Of a stretch of DNA of 64,000 nucleotides, positions 33,928 through 44,132 are shown one piece after another. The notes beneath the pieces are model-generated. The model made no database searches. It was not told where the DNA came from and worked only from the letters and a program-made list of their open reading frames with translations. The first letter of the stretch is position 1. Each line of letters opens with the position of its first letter. The stretch comes from Nitzschia sp. DOCU1 (Eukaryota > Bacillariophyta > Bacillariophyceae > Bacillariales > Bacillariaceae), in contig OX596000.1 of assembly GCA_951394045.1 (NCBI GenBank), positions 1,488,001 through 1,552,000 of the forward strand, given 5' to 3'. Both the position numbers and the translations under genes were made by a program.

Positions 33928-34145
33928 ATTTTTGCGCGGGAATTCTTCTGACCTTCCACGCGTCGCGAAAAAAGGGAAGGAATGCTCGGATTAGTCAAAT
34001 TACTGTGAAATTTTTCGCGGGAATCCATCCCCCTTTTCCCCGTATCTTTGGACCTCCAAGCGTCGCGAAAATATGTTAAGGAATGCTCGGACTACGGTAG
34101 TCAACTGGGAGTCCTCTCCCCCACTTTCCCCCGTATCTTTTTTGG
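33928..34145. repeat. Dispersed upstream repeat (GCGGGAATTC…CACGCGTCGCGAA), copy 1
   Basis: This contains GCGGGAATTCTT, TTCCACGCGTCGCGAA, GCTCGGATTAGTCAAATTACTG, GGGAATCC and TTTCCCCGTATCTTT in order, then a partial internal second round (CCAAGCGTCGCGAAA, GCTCGGA). The same blocks occur at 46740–46895. Both lie upstream of minus-strand genes (starts 33790 and 46226/46262), so it may be promoter-associated. Confidence 0.7.
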
Positions 34146-35338
34146 GAACGTTCCACGGCGTGAGACCCTCATGTCAAAGGTCCCACGGAGATGGCTTTGA
34201 TCCTAATTCTTGATGTCGTCATTGCATCTATCAGCCAGGAGTATTTGTTGTTATTCCTTGTGTATGTAAAGTAACGCAAGCCAAAGGCCAACTGCGGTTT
34301 TCGAGGAAGAAGGCTCGAGGAGGATTAGGCCGCCGGGGGAAGGAGTGCTGGGCATTTTTCTGGTGGACTGTTTGTCGTCATTGCGGATGATGGTACTGAT
34401 CTGACTCCAACCGTTACCGCAGGTATGTGGCCACCCGAAATAAGAAACAAGGGAGGGTTCGCGCTAGTAGTTTTAAAAGCTACGGTTTAATAGCCTGCGT
34501 CTGCATGCACTTCAAGTGTCTTTTTTGCAGATATTCTCTGGGCGGCGGCTCGTGGGGTACGCCAGCCTGCACAGCCTTTTGCGTGGTAGGCTATCGGGGG
34601 TCCCGGGCTTGTACGGGTCACCGTCGATGGTCAACGACAATGGCCATGGGTGTTTTGGGTCAACTCGGCGGTTTCTGGTTGTCCGTTTCAGGTCCAGATC
34701 CTCCCACAAAAGGGGCAAAAAAAGGGTGTGATACACCTCCCGGCTGCAAACTGATGATGAAATTCTTCGTCGATACTACCATGCTGGCTCTCTGAGCAGG
34801 GTCAGCATCATGCGTCATTTTTCATTCTTGCCTCATCTCCCACGCTACCACATCATAAGCAATAAGTGTCGAATAGCCTAAGTTAAAAGCGCGCCGAGAG
34901 CCACATAGCAGAATCCTGTGATATGGTCGCGTTTGTTCTTTGGTTAGAACCCTAACGCTTGAACAACCCTCCTTCCTTGTGTTCTGCTGCACTGAGACTG
35001 CCAAATCGCTAAAAGAAGTGTAGTGCAGTATCGCATTCGTCCTTTCGTGCACCTCATACTTGCTTTCCTTCGCTTAACGTTTCAAACGACCATGTGCATA
35101 CCGTTGAAAGTAGATATCAAAGTCTCTATGCGCCTGTTGCATCTCAATCCAACGCCCTGTTACTATCAACAAAATGGGCTGTTCAAAGTTCCCATGACAT
35201 CAAACAATAACGGCCACTAATATGCCTGATAGGCACTACGTTGTAAATTTTTATTGTGTTGACTTGATCATTGCAAAGCTTTCATTGAGCTCACTTGATC
35301 ATTGCCATTCGAACTAAACGCCGTTGCGAGATACCAAA
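34146..35338. other. Intergenic region
   Basis: About 1.2 kb between divergent genes. A 122-codon frame at 34427..34795 (+) has no domain, and its Cys/Gly content looks incidental. Direct short repeats TTGATCATTGC occur just before the next gene (35267 and 35294). Confidence 0.45.
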
Positions 35339-36790
35339 ATGGTGGTCAAAGGATTTGCTTTGTTCGTTCCCCTCTTGTTTGCCTTGATGCTTACCATCGG
35401 GCATCACAGTGCCTCTGCCGAGACCCTCACGGGGGAGAGATTCGAAAAAGAACAACAAGACGACCCCTACCTCGTTGTGGAGAGAGACTTCTTGAAGAGC
35501 GAGTCGGAACAAGAAGAGCAAGCAAGTACTACCCCTGGAGAAGAACTCCGTGCGATCCTTCGTAAACAGGCTGGGAGGAAGTTGGGAGAAGAAGATGGCA
35601 CTCCTTCGTGGGGTCAAAACTCCAAGCTTCTCTACCATGGAGACGGGATCATCAAGATGTTGCGCGACGCTCCTGGCCCTTGCGTGAAAGCCTCAAAGAA
35701 GGGTGGCCGCCGACATCTCGCATCATCGTCTGGCGACCGTCGTGCAGCAGACGAGAAAGGCCGTTCGTCCGGTAAGTACTACGTTCGAAGAACCCTTTCC
35801 TCGGACGCTGATCATATTGGAGCAGCTCTTTATGATCGTTCCCAATCGGATTACCTTTCTTCTCCTGGTGCCAAGAGCAGCAAAGGAGCAAAGTCCAGCA
35901 AAAGTTGCGGGGGCCTCGGTGGCGGTGAAGAGTCTGAGGTGCCCTCGTCTGCGCCTTCGAAATCGCCAATGCCATCCAGCTCGCAGATGCCATCATCTGA
36001 GCCTTCGCAAACGACTCGGCCTTCGATGTCGTCAAAGCCATCCAGCATCTGTGATGCCCGCTTGGGTGGCTTCGCTAATAATCCGGGTAACGGCAACGGT
36101 TTTTTGTCGAAAGTGTGCAATGGTGGAGAGCCAACGTTTGAGGGTACTTTGCGGCTTGGTGAGCCATGTGGCTTGGGTAATGGCGACGCCCCCGGCCCCG
36201 TTGACGAGAATTCCGAATGTTGCTCTTGTTGTTGCAGAGACCCAAATGGAGCGAATGGAGACAACGTATGTGCCTCCCCAAGTGCATGCGGCTTCGGAGA
36301 TGGAGGAACTTGCTTTAAAAACAACAACGATTGCTCAGTTGATGAAGACTGTTGCTCTGGATGCTGCGTTAATACTGGTTCACAGGGCCTTAAATGTGGC
36401 AAATGCTGCACTCAAAACGGCGAATCTTGCAATAATAACAACCAATGTTGCAGTGGTGCCTGCCAAGACAACATTTGTCAAGCCGTCTCCTGCACTGGTG
36501 ACTTTTGTAATAATGGGAAAGCCTGTTGCACTGGATTCAACTGCCAAAACAACGCATGCACGGCCTGCATTGCACAAAACGGAGTTTGTACTGTTACTGC
36601 TGACTGTTGCAGTGGATTCTCCTGCCAAGCCAACCAGTGTCTAGCATGCTCTGGAAACAACGTCGCGTGTCCAGGCAACACTGCACAAGGGCCAAATGAC
36701 GGGTGTTGCTCGGGAACCTGCAAGATGAATGGAACTTGTAGCAACCCAAACAGAAGACTCGAGGACCTCCCGGCCTTTCTGCAGTGGTAG
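35339..36790 (+). CDS. Secreted Cys-rich protein with Ser/Pro linker (483 aa)
   Basis: Start ATG 35339 gives a clear signal peptide (MVVKGFALFVPLLFALMLTI then GHHSASA). A charged propeptide-like region follows to about residue 170, then a Ser/Lys tract and a linker of repeated PSS-x-PS units (about 200–240) typical of diatom wall proteins. The C-terminal half (about 240–475) is dense in cysteine with repeating knottin-like spacing C…CSVDEDCCSGCC, CNNNNQCCSGAC, CNNGKACCTGFNC, CTVTADCCSGFSC and NDGCCSGTC. These patterns suggest compact disulphide modules for extracellular or frustule-associated binding. No enzyme motif is present. It lies between two copies of a duplicated segment (33689 and 36991). 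The function is inferred only from composition. Confidence 0.88.
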   Translation: MVVKGFALFVPLLFALMLTIGHHSASAETLTGERFEKEQQDDPYLVVERDFLKSESEQEEQASTTPGEELRAILRKQAGRKLGEEDGTPSWGQNSKLLYHGDGIIKMLRDAPGPCVKASKKGGRRHLASSSGDRRAADEKGRSSGKYYVRRTLSSDADHIGAALYDRSQSDYLSSPGAKSSKGAKSSKSCGGLGGGEESEVPSSAPSKSPMPSSSQMPSSEPSQTTRPSMSSKPSSICDARLGGFANNPGNGNGFLSKVCNGGEPTFEGTLRLGEPCGLGNGDAPGPVDENSECCSCCCRDPNGANGDNVCASPSACGFGDGGTCFKNNNDCSVDEDCCSGCCVNTGSQGLKCGKCCTQNGESCNNNNQCCSGACQDNICQAVSCTGDFCNNGKACCTGFNCQNNACTACIAQNGVCTVTADCCSGFSCQANQCLACSGNNVACPGNTAQGPNDGCCSGTCKMNGTCSNPNRRLEDLPAFLQW

Positions 36791-36974
36791 TTCTTGCAAT
36801 TGCGGTTGCGATTAGTGATGGACAGATAACGATTGGCTTGTGAAAATGTAACACCGAATGATCTCAGTAGATGGAAAAGAGTACTACAATAGTCATGGTA
36901 AAAGTAAAAGAGCATGCATGTTTTTGTTAATTTTCGTGCGTGACACCACAGCAAAGGAAAGTGCCATTTTGTGG

Positions 36975-37089
36975 CAGTGACTGCCGGATTGGCAGTTAAT
37001 GCCGTAATGAAAGCGCTGCCTACGAGCCACAAGAGAACAAACAGTCCATGTTGTCGTCTGCTTGACAACGGCATTTGCAATGCCATCAT
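36975..37089 (-). pseudogene. Orphan copy of a signal-peptide exon start
   Basis: Read on the minus strand from 37089, MMALQMPLSSRRQHGLFVLL and WLVGSAFITALTAN match the signal peptide of the gene starting at 33790 (MALQMPSSSSKRQHGLFVLL and WLVVGSAFITAATAN). After the signal peptide the similarity stops and the frame runs into unrelated DNA and the antisense of the neighbouring gene. It is a truncated duplicate, not a working gene. Confidence 0.8.
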
Positions 37090-37166
37090 GACTGGAAAAC
37101 CTTTTCTTTTGTTGAGGTCAAACGATCAAGGTTCCACGTCTTTTTATTGATGGGTGTTGGAAACAA
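36991..37166. repeat. Duplicated 5' end, derived copy
   Basis: Second copy of the segment at 33689–33868, covering the signal-peptide codons and the upstream sequence to GGAAACAA. The following bases (CCCATGGTTGTGTGTGGCA) still resemble the upstream of the source gene weakly. Confidence 0.85.
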
Positions 37167-38040
37167 ATCGAATGCAAAGACGATGCCCATGGTTGTGTGT
37201 GGCACACACCGCACAGTGGAATGAAACACGCCATTCCTTCATTCAGGTGGGCGCAAGAATCAAGTAGCGTGGGGCGGGAGATGGCGACTTGCGGAGTGGG
37301 GGTGGGTGATGATAGGGGAATGCTGACAAAAGGGGGAGAGTAGGGAGCAGGAGTAGGGGGAAAGGCGAGATGGATGGCGGGAGAGAGGAAGGAGACTGGA
37401 GGTAAGCGGACGAAGCAAAGAAGGGGAATGGGAGGAAGAGAAGGAGAAGAAATGGAAGTAGGAGGACAGCGAGGAAAGAAACCCACCGGTCGACTGGGTG
37501 GGAGAGAGAAGAGGGGTGGTGATGGAGGAATATGAGGGGAGAGAACGCGGCGAGTTGCGTGCGTGAACGCGCGCCACGCAAGGAAAATGGTAAATTCCTG
37601 GCGCCTTCCCGGATGCGTCGGGAATAGCAACTACAACAAGAAAAAGCAAGAACAGATTGTTGTCAAACAACCAACTCCACGACGGCGCATTAATACTATG
37701 TGTATCTTTAATGCTTGATTTTCTTTGATGTTACGGCGATTGCCTCGCATTTTGTCAATGCTGTCACAAGGTGGTATCCTCATTTTTTACCAATTGCCTG
37801 ATGGACACAAAAACATACTCCTGTTACAATGATGACATTTCGATGACTATTCTTTTTTGCTTCCTTGTCTGGGCTGATGACAGCATTGATACGTTCAGCC
37901 CCATATTTTCTCGCGCACTTTACTTGGCGGCAGGGAATGACCCTCCAATCAACCATAAGACGCTCATCGGGGACAAAAAGTGCTTATGGAAAAATGTGGT
38001 TGAAAGGCGCAGATCGCATTGCCACGATGGGCATTTTAGA
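37167..38040. other. Intergenic, purine-rich tract
   Basis: Bases about 37260–37560 are strongly G/A-rich on the plus strand (GGAGGAAGAGAAGGAGAAG and similar). This keeps long Pro/Ser-rich antisense frames open without implying genes. The rest holds nothing recognisable. Confidence 0.5.
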
Positions 38041-38349
38041 ATGAGCCAAGACAGCGATACTGGCAGAGTGCCAGCAAAAGACCGATTATACGAACTTTTG
38101 GATTCATTAGAGGACTTGATAGAAGACGATGGATCGGTTTCCATGGACAACCGAGGAAGCATGGTTGAACTGGCCACTGTGGTCAAGAATTTTCAGCAAC
38201 AGTATTCCAACCTTGTACATGGAAATGTCGTCAAGCGTCTTGACTGTTTTGGACTACCGGTAGGTGAATTTTCGGTGATGGCGAATGGGGGCTTCTGCCT
38301 AAATGCTGCTTCGTTTTGTTTCGGAGATACCAGTAGAAGCCAGAAATGA
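38041..38349 (+). CDS. Small hypothetical protein or exon
   Basis: From ATG 38041 the frame gives about 102 residues: MSQDSDTGRVPAKDRLYELL, DSLEDLIEDD, then VELATVVKNFQQQYSNLVHG. This acidic helical character looks protein-like. A possible donor follows GGACTACCG at GTAGGT (38263), in which case only 38041–38262 would be a first exon. I found no downstream exon. No family is recognised. Confidence 0.3.
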   Translation: MSQDSDTGRVPAKDRLYELLDSLEDLIEDDGSVSMDNRGSMVELATVVKNFQQQYSNLVHGNVVKRLDCFGLPVGEFSVMANGGFCLNAASFCFGDTSRSQK

Positions 38350-38438
38350 GTAGAAGCCAGAAACGCTAATTGAGCTACCGCATGCGTGAGCATTCCAAAA
38401 GAGCCTTTTGAAGCTATCTGGCTTTGCTACTTTGACCG

Positions 38439-38478
38439 TTGGCCTTCCTTGAGCCTCGGAAGGCTCAACGAAGGCCAA
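38439..38478 (+). other. 18-bp inverted repeat with 4-nt loop
   Basis: TTGGCCTTCCTTGAGCCT, loop CGGA, AGGCTCAACGAAGGCCAA: 17 of 18 positions pair. It lies 90 bp past the hypothetical 38041 frame and could be a structured RNA, a 3' end signal or a short foldback insertion. Confidence 0.8.
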
Positions 38479-39513
38479 CATGGCTCGTGTTTGAATCGTG
38501 TCATGACCACCCAGGCATTTGTCTACTAGTATCAAGATAATAACGGGATGCGTAGTGTTTGATATCAGTCTTGCAAATCATACTACTTTTAACAAGGAAA
38601 GGCTAAACATCTCTCTAGAACAACTACTCGTAGTCGATATGAGCGGACCTTGCCTCACTGGAAAATTTGGTGCTATAAATTTTATCGCTGGTAGGAGCTG
38701 TCTCCTTCGAACGTTTACTACTAGTGCAATATATTAGTACCTCTCAGCTCAATTCTTAAAAAAAGAAGTCGACATACTGCTGTGGACCATACCATGACCG
38801 CCTCTTTAACTTTTCCCGCAAATTGGAACACTGGAGCAAATTGCCATGTTCCCGCTTTATTCCTCGCACCTTCTTACCCAACCCTTCCCAGTCTTCGTAC
38901 AGCCCACAACTTTTCATTCCAACTCGCAAACAACATGACATGATCATTGCATTTTGACACGTGCCACCACTACTCCTACTACCCCTCCCATTTCAGATTC
39001 CAAGCGTTCAAACCTAGCTCCAGGAGCCACTGCTGATCACTCCATGCCAAACAATCCATGGAAACCCCTGTCGTCTGAAAGTTTCCGTTGTCCAAAGAGA
39101 CACAAGATTCTTAGTAGCCAAGGTGTAAATTTAATATCTGAGCTCGTCTTTCTCGGTTTGAAGGGCGGTGGTTTTCCTGTAAAAGAAGATGTACTGCCGG
39201 TGCTGCACCAAGAAACTAGCTCCTTGGCAGGACTTGCTGATAACGATGACGGGGCATCACCAATCACAATACTGAAATAATTACCTTCTTCTAGCCGATG
39301 GTACTACTAGCAAGTAATCTATCCCAGAGACGGGCATCAGCACCGTGTTTTCCCCTACTACTATTTAACTATCTTATTACTACTCGCCTAATACTGTCAT
39401 TGTAATATTGGTGGACGCCGAGGCAATTCTAACGAATAAACCCTCATGGTCAATGGACGAGTCATTGGAAGGGCATTTGTCCACCGTTGCCGAGCCGTAA
39501 GGATCAAAGCCAG
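38479..39513. other. Gene-poor stretch
   Basis: A 108-codon frame at 38954..39280 (+) has a natural-looking C-terminal half (GVNLISELVFLGLKGGGFPV) but no domain. It may be a relic or an exon. Nothing else is supportable. Confidence 0.35.
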
Positions 39514-40206
39514 TCATAACAGCGAGGTAGCTTTCACTAGACATGATGAGGCTTTGTGGCCGACTGTTTCCCTCATCATTGCTATCAAGGCTTGCAGAGA
39601 TGGGAATCGTCCCACTTGTGCAAGACTTGTTTTTCCAAATGGTCCCAAGGTGGTGACGAGGAAATCGTTGTCTAACCTCTCACCGCCCTTGGACACATCG
39701 GAAAGGCCGCGCCGGAGGCTACAGTCATGTCAATTCGGTGCCGTACCGTCTGGGTGCTTCTGCTGGAGAATGGCCTCAAGCCGAGAATATCTGCCAAAGG
39801 ACTGAGCAAACAAATGTTTGGCCCCCCATCCATGATACAGACCATACACTTCGGCATTGGCGGCAGCGACTCCATCTTGAGTTGTTGCAAATTGCTTGGG
39901 TGACTTTTAAAAATTTGTTGAATAAGGATGTTTGATATTGCAGCTGGCGGTTTGTCGGGAAAGACCGGAAGCCGCTGGTTTCTCTACCAAATGAGGAAGT
40001 TTCGGGTGTACATTAGCGTTGCGTTTGAATTCAAGTAAGCGGCGAAGAGTGGGACAAGATGTAGATTTGCCCCCCAGTTTCTTTTCAATGTAGTCGGCTT
40101 TGCAAAGCATTCCTTTCTTGTAATAGCTTTGAGAGCAGCCCTTCTCGGGCCCGGTATGATCGTATGGTGTTGCGTATTGCAGAGGATAACTTGACAGTCT
40201 CGGCAA
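39514..40206 (-). pseudogene. Relic of an unidentified protein gene
   Basis: One minus-strand frame reads as protein across three in-frame stops: TAA 39909–39907, TGA 39732–39730 and the final TGA at 39514. Recognisable stretches are RRLLEFKRNANVHPKLPHLV, then KSPKQFATTQDGVAAANAEV and YGLYHGWGAKHLFAQSFGRY SRLEAILQQKHPDG, then ERLDNDFLVTTLGPFGKTS. That the frame stays constant across stops means nonsense decay without indels. The family is not recognised. Confidence 0.55.
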
Positions 40207-40780
40207 AGATACGGGTAATAATCAACATCATCCTTCCCCCAAGATAAAGACGGTTTCAGACTTTGTGATGATAATGCTGATTGCTTTTAAAGTTCTCCTC
40301 AACTGCCATCAAGACCCACTCCTCAATCTTCAAGTAAGGAACAAGACCAGTTCAAAGCTTACTATCTTGATAATAGCTGGCAAGAAAAATTGGAATCTCT
40401 AGAGAGAGGAGAGTAGTAGTAACACTTCCGAAGTCATCTGCTATCGGACAAAAGACTGACGTCACCGAACAGTGTTAGCGAAAATCGCCTACTCGTTTTT
40501 TTAAAACTCAAATCCAGTGCTACCGGGATTTTATCTACGGTAGAAAGAAGTACACATACATTTCTGTCACGCCATCTTCAACTTCAACTTCTCCTCGATT
40601 CTCGTTTAGTTTATGCCTTTTTGAACAAACGGAGAAATTTCTCGGAATCGGAAGAATTCGGGTTCTGTGTTGTGTTGGTTCATATGCCCTTTCTTCTGAT
40701 CGAATAAAACTATTTTTCCAGCGCCTTTTCAGACAAAACTCATCCAACACTAGAGGTGCATATTGCGCCTGCCCGTTCTC

Positions 40781-41036
40781 GTAGACCGCACGTAAAAGTT
40801 TAACAGTACACTTTTGCGAAAAAAGTCCGTCCCGACGCAATTTCTATGGTTGAACTATCGCGGCAAAAACAACGGGCGATCCCAAGTATGTACCTACCCC
40901 TGCATCGACTCGCCCGGTTGCATCACAATCAGCCAATCACATCTCACGAATCCACGTAGACCGCACGTAAAAGTTTAACAGTACACTTTTGCAAAAAAAG
41001 TCCGTCCCGACGCAATTTGTATGGGTTAAACTACCG
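40781..41036 (+). repeat. 78-bp direct repeat (two copies)
   Basis: GTAGACCGCACGTAAAAGTT through CAGTACACTTTTGC, AAAAAAGTCCGTCCCGACGC and AATTT-TATGG occurs at 40781–40858 and again at 40956–41036, differing at only a few bases. The 97 bp between them is unrelated. The size suits solo terminal repeats of a small element or a segmental duplication. Confidence 0.85.
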
Positions 41037-44000
41037 GTATGGCCAAGAAAAAAAGGTCTTCTCGAAGAAACTCCAACACCAACGAAACAACGGCAATGCA
41101 ATATGCACAATGGCCCGATTCCTTTCTTCAATCCAACTGGCCATGACTTACCCAGCGACAATATCACCCACCAACGTATCTTGCCAAAGAAATGATAAAC
41201 ATGCCATCCATGATCATCCGGAAGATGATCTCCATTATGCATGAGACATGAAACGAAGATATTTCACACAGAATGAGTTTCTCGTCACCATCAGATTTGT
41301 TTTTGTGATCGATGTTTGATTTTGATGCTTCCATGTGAACGGTAAAATCATCTGTGGGTTCTCATTCCCCAGCATCCAAACTTCCCAATTTAAAGATGTA
41401 CATACACATAATTATCCTACCGTACTCGTGCAACCACGTCTACTTACTAACACCAATAACATACCTCCTATCATTCCATACATTTTAGCGCGCATTAACT
41501 GCAACAACCAAGAATCTTTCTCCTGTCAACAATTATGAACCCAGGATAGGGATAACTACTACCTTGTTCTCTCACGTGCCATTGTCTCACCAAACCGTCA
41601 ACTGACAAAAATTCTCAAACAGTTAATTTTGCTCCATTCAGCCTCTCATCTTGTCTACCACCATGGTAGTATTGAAACCCCACTTCCACTCAAACATCAT
41701 AGCTTCAAATCCACTGATGCTGCATTGCATGTCCAATCGTCATTACAACAAAGATAGACATCGTCTTTCACAAACTTCCCTCCCTGAGCGTTATTTGCGA
41801 CAGTTCGTTTGTGGTCTACAAATTCATGGGCTGCCATTCAATTGCGCTATGTAATTTAACGTCTGTCCGGAAGCCTTCCCGCGCCTGCACCTACTACCCC
41901 CTTTTGTTATCTATTTCGTTTTCTCCTTGCGGAGTGCCTTGGCTCACACCGGGGCCCCTTCCCCAGTGTTCGGTAGGTCTTGCGGGTCACCCTCACGGGA
42001 GCACCACGGACCACTATCAAGAGTACAGAATTAGGCGCAGATGTCGCCATTGAACCACGAATCAAATACGAATGACTCAGACAACTATTGCGAGAGATTT
42101 CTATGGAGGATTGCAGAGACTCTAAGAAAGAAACAGGGTCAAATTAGTAAAGTAGAGTACATAAGAGCTCATTCTTTTGAGTTTCGCTCAGTAGGTCGGA
42201 TTATTGTATTAATTTGCTACATACGAGTCGGATAGCCGCAGTAGAGCGGGTTGATTTCCAACACATTCATCCTTCCTTTGCGGCATGGACTGCCGGATCT
42301 TCCTTCCATACTATGGTCACCTCACTTTGTTTGTATAGTAGGAACGTTCCCATTTGCCCGGCCTTGAAGAATGTAATTTCTCGTTTGACGGCAGCGTTGT
42401 GCCATACTGTGACGCGCCTGATGCCAAAAGATCAAAACGAGCAAGAATGTGACAAACATTTTCGAGGCCGCCATAGAACATAACGTGTCTTATTAGCGAG
42501 GCTTTGAAAACGATGAGGGCTGTAAGTTCATGTGTCATTTTGCCTGCTGAATGAAGATGCAGCAGATGCCGGTGGCTGCTGATGGTTGTGCCATGTGAAT
42601 TGGATGCTGATCGATAAAGTGTTTTGTTTCTACTACATGTTGCAGAGGCCAGTAGGGAGTCTCTATTTTGAAAAAAGACCTTTCATTTTCCTTGCTAGTT
42701 ATTGTCAATGCTCTTGATTATGAACAGGTCGCATTGCAGTCAACATATCCCCACAGCTGCCTCCGCAAGCCGAGGTGCAAGCCGAATTTAAAATATCTAC
42801 CCCACACTTGTTCTTGCAGTGATACTGGAAGAAGCTACCGTGAGCACTGCTGCGTTGCCTATTTCGGCAAGAATGGCATCCATATCATTGCGAGTTTATC
42901 TACTAGGTTTCGATTGGTGGTGCTGTCACCGAAGAGCAGGATTGGTGGCGGCAACCGCGACATAGACTGGGAACGCACCTTACTTTCGAAGGCTATTCTA
43001 AGCATTGACGTACACCATCGGTCTGTTGTACGTCAATGCGTACAATAGCCTTCGACGTACGGAGTGTAACATTTGTCTTGAACTGGGAACTAGTGTCGGA
43101 ACAAGGGTAGCGGTAGGTGCCATTGTTAACGTCAATGCCTTCGGTGTCGCTTTCTTGGAGATGTCATAGGATGTCAGTATTCATATCTGTCACGAGCGCG
43201 CTGCTGGTGGTTGGTTTCTTCTTTGTGGCGGTTGTTAGCGGGGCGGACGAGGAGTGAAACAAGAGTTTTACATGAAATCGGAATGCTCGCCAAACCTACC
43301 GATAATGCCATGATAGAACTTCTAAGCAGTAATCGTTGCTTTGATTCCACCTGGTGGCTAAGGTTGTCAAAAGCAGCACGACGACGAGCGAGAGAAAATT
43401 CGATGGCCCTCATACGACCAATTTGTTTAATAAAACATACTGTCAGATGGATCCGGTGAATGTTATTTTCAGTGAAGAATCCCAGAGGACCGCATTTCAA
43501 AGACACTAGTAGCAAAAACGGATATTCCTGTCAAAAGCAAGACGTTTTGGCCAACTCTTGCCGGGTGACGCTTGCTTGAGTAAGGTCCGGCATTCTTTGT
43601 CACCTTAACACAGAAAAATAGCGATAATAGTTAGGCTTTCGTTGTCGTCGGCAGTTATTTCTACCTGCTGGGCCAAGGCCAGTTTCATCTCTTCCTTCAG
43701 GTACAGCACGATTTTTCCATTGCATCGTCGCAACCTCTTTCTGCATGTTGAACCTTTGCAGCTTTGCTCGCTTCGACCACGTTTCAAGAGATATCCACTT
43801 TCGTTTCTCTTTGTCGACAAGGAGTGATACCAGAAAGTGGCCGATTGACAACGATTGCGACCGATTCACTCTTCTCGGTGTTATCTCTCTCTCTCATAAT
43901 TCGTCGGATTAATGGGACCTGTACTTAGGGAAGTAATGAAGTCTTGGGGGTTGATCGGGCATGAGTGGTAGTATCGGAGTAAAAAATGGTTTCTCCTTTC

Positions 44001-44078
44001 AGAGGTGGCGAGCGAAGGTTCTCTGTCGCAATTTTCGGGGGTTCTCTAGAGAGTTATCATAGGCTCAAAGAACGGCTT
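41037..44078. other. Gene-poor region
   Basis: About 3 kb with only short unrelated frames on both strands. Minus-strand frames at 43174–43515 and 43600–43869 have mixed charged composition that might reflect old coding sequence, but I cannot assign them. The clear structural feature is the inverted repeat at 42986–43055. Confidence 0.45.
42986..43055 (+). other. 29-bp inverted repeat with 12-nt loop
   Basis: The arm 42986–43014 (TCGAAGGCTATT…GCATTGACGTACA) pairs with 43027–43055 (TGTACGTCAATGC…AATAGCCTTCGA) at 27 of 29 positions; the loop is CCATCGGTCTGT. It is long and near perfect, like a small-RNA precursor hairpin or a minimal foldback element. Confidence 0.85.
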
Positions 44079-44080
44079 CA

Positions 44081-44112
44081 GCGGCCGAACGTCCCAAAAT
44101 TGCCGAGAATGT
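44081..44112 (+). pseudogene. 32-bp fragment of a cysteine synthase coding sequence
   Basis: The bases encode [11 protein letters not shown], identical to residues 30–40 of the plastid cysteine synthase at 56964. Over 32 bp only three bases differ from 57051–57082, all at third codon positions and all synonymous. This implies descent from a functional paralogue rather than a recent copy. It lies 20 bp after the stop of the minus-strand LRR gene. Confidence 0.7.
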
Positions 44113-44132
44113 AGTCTGATACAAGCTAGCTA

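Noticed and set aside
34427..34795. 122-codon frame as a gene
   Set aside because: No domain, no paralogue, and equal-length frames overlap on the opposite strand.
36478..36975. Continuation of the signal-peptide duplicate into a 203-codon minus-strand protein
   Set aside because: After the signal peptide the frame is antisense to the secreted Cys-rich gene, whose Cys/Asn codons keep the reverse strand open.
37118..37630. Minus-strand Pro/Ser-rich frame of 170 codons with overlapping frames
   Set aside because: It is caused by the purine-rich tract on the plus strand; three frames are open together, as expected for simple sequence.
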